The notes beneath the pieces are model-generated. The model was not told the DNA's origin and searched no databases. It saw only the letters and a list, made by a program, of their open reading frames with translations. Positions 62,490 through 64,000 of a stretch of DNA of 64,000 nucleotides are shown in pieces (within the stretch, counting starts at the first letter, position 1; each line of letters starts with the position of its first letter). The DNA is from Microvelia longipes (taxonomy: Eukaryota > Arthropoda > Insecta > Hemiptera > Veliidae), in the NCBI GenBank assembly GCA_018340805.1, contig JACMZG010001870.1, positions 49,475,115 to 49,539,114 on the forward strand. Direction: 5' to 3'. Made by a program: the position numbers and the translations under genes.

Positions 62490-63285
62490 CGTAATGTCGC
62501 TTAGCATACAACCGAATCGTATTGTCGCCTAGCATACAACAGAATCGTATTGTCACCTAGCATACAACCAAATCGTATTGTCGCCTAGCATACAACAGAA
62601 TCGTATTGTCGCCTAGCATACGCCTAGCATACAACCGAATCGTATTGTCGCCTAGCATCAACCGAATCGTATTGTCGCCTAGCATACAACCGAATCGTAT
62701 TGTCGCCTAGCATACAACCGAATCGTATTGTCGCCTAGCATACAACCGAATCGTATTGTCGCCTAGCACACAACCGATCGTGTCGCCTAGCATACAACCG
62801 AATCGTATTGTCGCTAGAAAATAATTGCATCGTATTTTCGCCTAGCATGCAACAGAATCGTATTGTCGTCTGGAAAATAACTGCATCGTATTGTCGCCTA
62901 GCATACAACCGAATCGTATTGTCGCCTAGCATACAACAGAATCGTATTGTCGCCTAGCATACAACAATCGCGCCTAGCATACAACAGATCGTATTGTCGC
63001 CTAGCATACAAACAGAATCGTATTGTCGCCTAGCATACAACAGTATTGTCGCCTAGATCGTATTGTCGCCTAGAAAAAATTGCATCATATTTTCCCCTAG
63101 CATACAACAGAATCGTATTGTCGTCTGGAAAATAACTGCATCGTATTGTCGCCTAGCATACAACCGAATCGTATTTTCGCCTAGCATATAACATCATCGA
63201 ATTGTCCCTGACAAATAACAACATCGTAATTGCGGCAGGAAAATAATAACACCGACTGCATCGTATTGTGGCTTAGCATGTAACA
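62490..63285. repeat. Satellite array, 28-bp unit
   Basis: CATACAACCGAATCGTATTG TCGCCTAG, about 27 copies with variants (CAACAGA, GGAAAATAACTGCA). One more copy lies beyond the insertion, at 63583-63615. Confidence 0.93.
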
Positions 63286-63544
63286 TTTTTTTTTTTTTTT
63301 TTTTTTTTTTACAATTCTTTATTAATATATAAATAAGTAGGTATACATTTCAAAAATAATATACAAAAGATACCTCCTGCTTAGATCAGGAGATCTGTGC
63401 TGCAGGAGGGAGTCTAATTGGCTTTATAAATTTTTTTATATTTGATACATGCGTTTTTTTTTTTTTTTTGGGGGGGGGTTAGTTTAAATAAAGATAATAA
63501 AGAAAATATTTGATGAATAAATGAGTATTGATTTATGTTATTAT
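63286..63544 (-). mobile_element. Polyadenylated retro-insertion inside a satellite array
   Basis: A T25 run (63286-63310) is preceded on the minus strand by AATAAA at 63318-63323, so a poly(A) tail in reverse is likely. The body includes a hairpin CCTCCTGC...GCAGGAGG (63372-63407 region). The 28-bp satellite is present on both sides. I do not recognise the source. Confidence 0.5.
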
Positions 63545-63587
63545 GTTATATGCCAACGACATTACCGAACTGTCGTTGGCATATAAC
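63545..63587. repeat. 17-bp perfect hairpin at a satellite inversion point
   Basis: GTTATATGCCAACGACA (63545-63561) and its exact reverse complement (63571-63587) flank a 9-nt loop; the right arm runs into a satellite unit. Confidence 0.85.
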
Positions 63588-64000
63588 AAAATCGTATTGT
63601 CGCCTCTCAAATAATTCCATCAGTAGCGTTGTTTGACAAGCAGCTCTGTAGCTTATATTAAAGCTCGCGTTTTACAGCATGGAATTCGAACTATGTTTTA
63701 ACTTGGTTTATTCATAAACTTAAATTAAGATTAGACATTTTACCCACCTAAACTGTCACAAAATTTCTATTTAAAAAATGTTTCTAAGATAAAAATTTTT
63801 TACATTCTTGTTAAATTAATACAAGTTCTTAAAACAGACTCTTAAGCACACTAAAATAAAAGTTGGGCGATATTAAAAACTTTGATTAGAACACCATTCC
63901 CCTCTAAAAATCTAAACAACTTTTTTTACAACATTTTTTTTTCTTTTGTTTTACCTAGTTATCTCTTCAAATAATTTTCGGGGGGGGGGAGATTTTCTCC

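Noticed and set aside
62490..63285. 28-bp repeats resembling a CRISPR array
   Set aside because: Units are contiguous with no unique spacers, and the window is eukaryotic; it is a satellite.

Overview
This looks like AT-rich nuclear DNA from an invertebrate animal, most likely an arthropod. There are no operons or dense ORFs. One short spliced exon is recognisable: RRM2 of a TIA-1/TIAR/Rox8-type RNA-binding protein, minus strand, 36560-36647. I found none of its other exons, so much of the window is probably long introns of that gene plus intergenic repeats. The exon peptide is closer to insect and crustacean Rox8 as I remember them than to vertebrate TIA1; the arthropod guess is inference.

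Most recognisable content is mobile or repetitive. At 37.58-41.21 kb is a nearly full-length, frameshifted Jockey/CR1-like LINE, inserted inside an older dispersed repeat. At 35.07-35.82 kb is the 3' end of a Penelope-like element (PLE): a GIY-YIG endonuclease domain followed by a hammerhead-ribozyme-like motif. tRNA-derived SINE pieces lie near 3.3, 4.5, 5.6, 6.5, 8.7-9.1, 48.6 and 60.2 kb. Two copies of a composite repeat contain a 5S-rRNA-like stretch (14.6 and 36.9 kb). Foldback elements lie at 8.94-9.66, 11.43-11.63, 12.81-12.99 and 18.94-19.25 kb, and a perfect 76-bp palindrome at 60.82 kb.

About twenty unrelated satellite or minisatellite arrays (mostly 22-60 bp units) and about a dozen (TA)n or (CA)n tracts fill much of the rest. 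Several (TA)n tracts sit inside one conserved dispersed repeat, so they appear to be carried by it.

The most interesting system is a scatter of about twelve motifs with the hammerhead core layout CTGANGA, stem II, GAAA, very short stem III, UH. In the best ones stem III is a short self-complementary block (GCGC, CGCG, GTCGAC, GC) and stem I pairs across the predicted cleavage site, as in the minimal hammerheads reported for PLEs and animal retrozymes. One motif ends the PLE. Two lie in a tandem pair of units with a 317-bp period (33.2-33.7 kb), which fits a retrozyme. Two face each other in an inverted-repeat element (41.3-41.6 kb). This suggests a family of small non-autonomous ribozyme elements next to a candidate autonomous driver.
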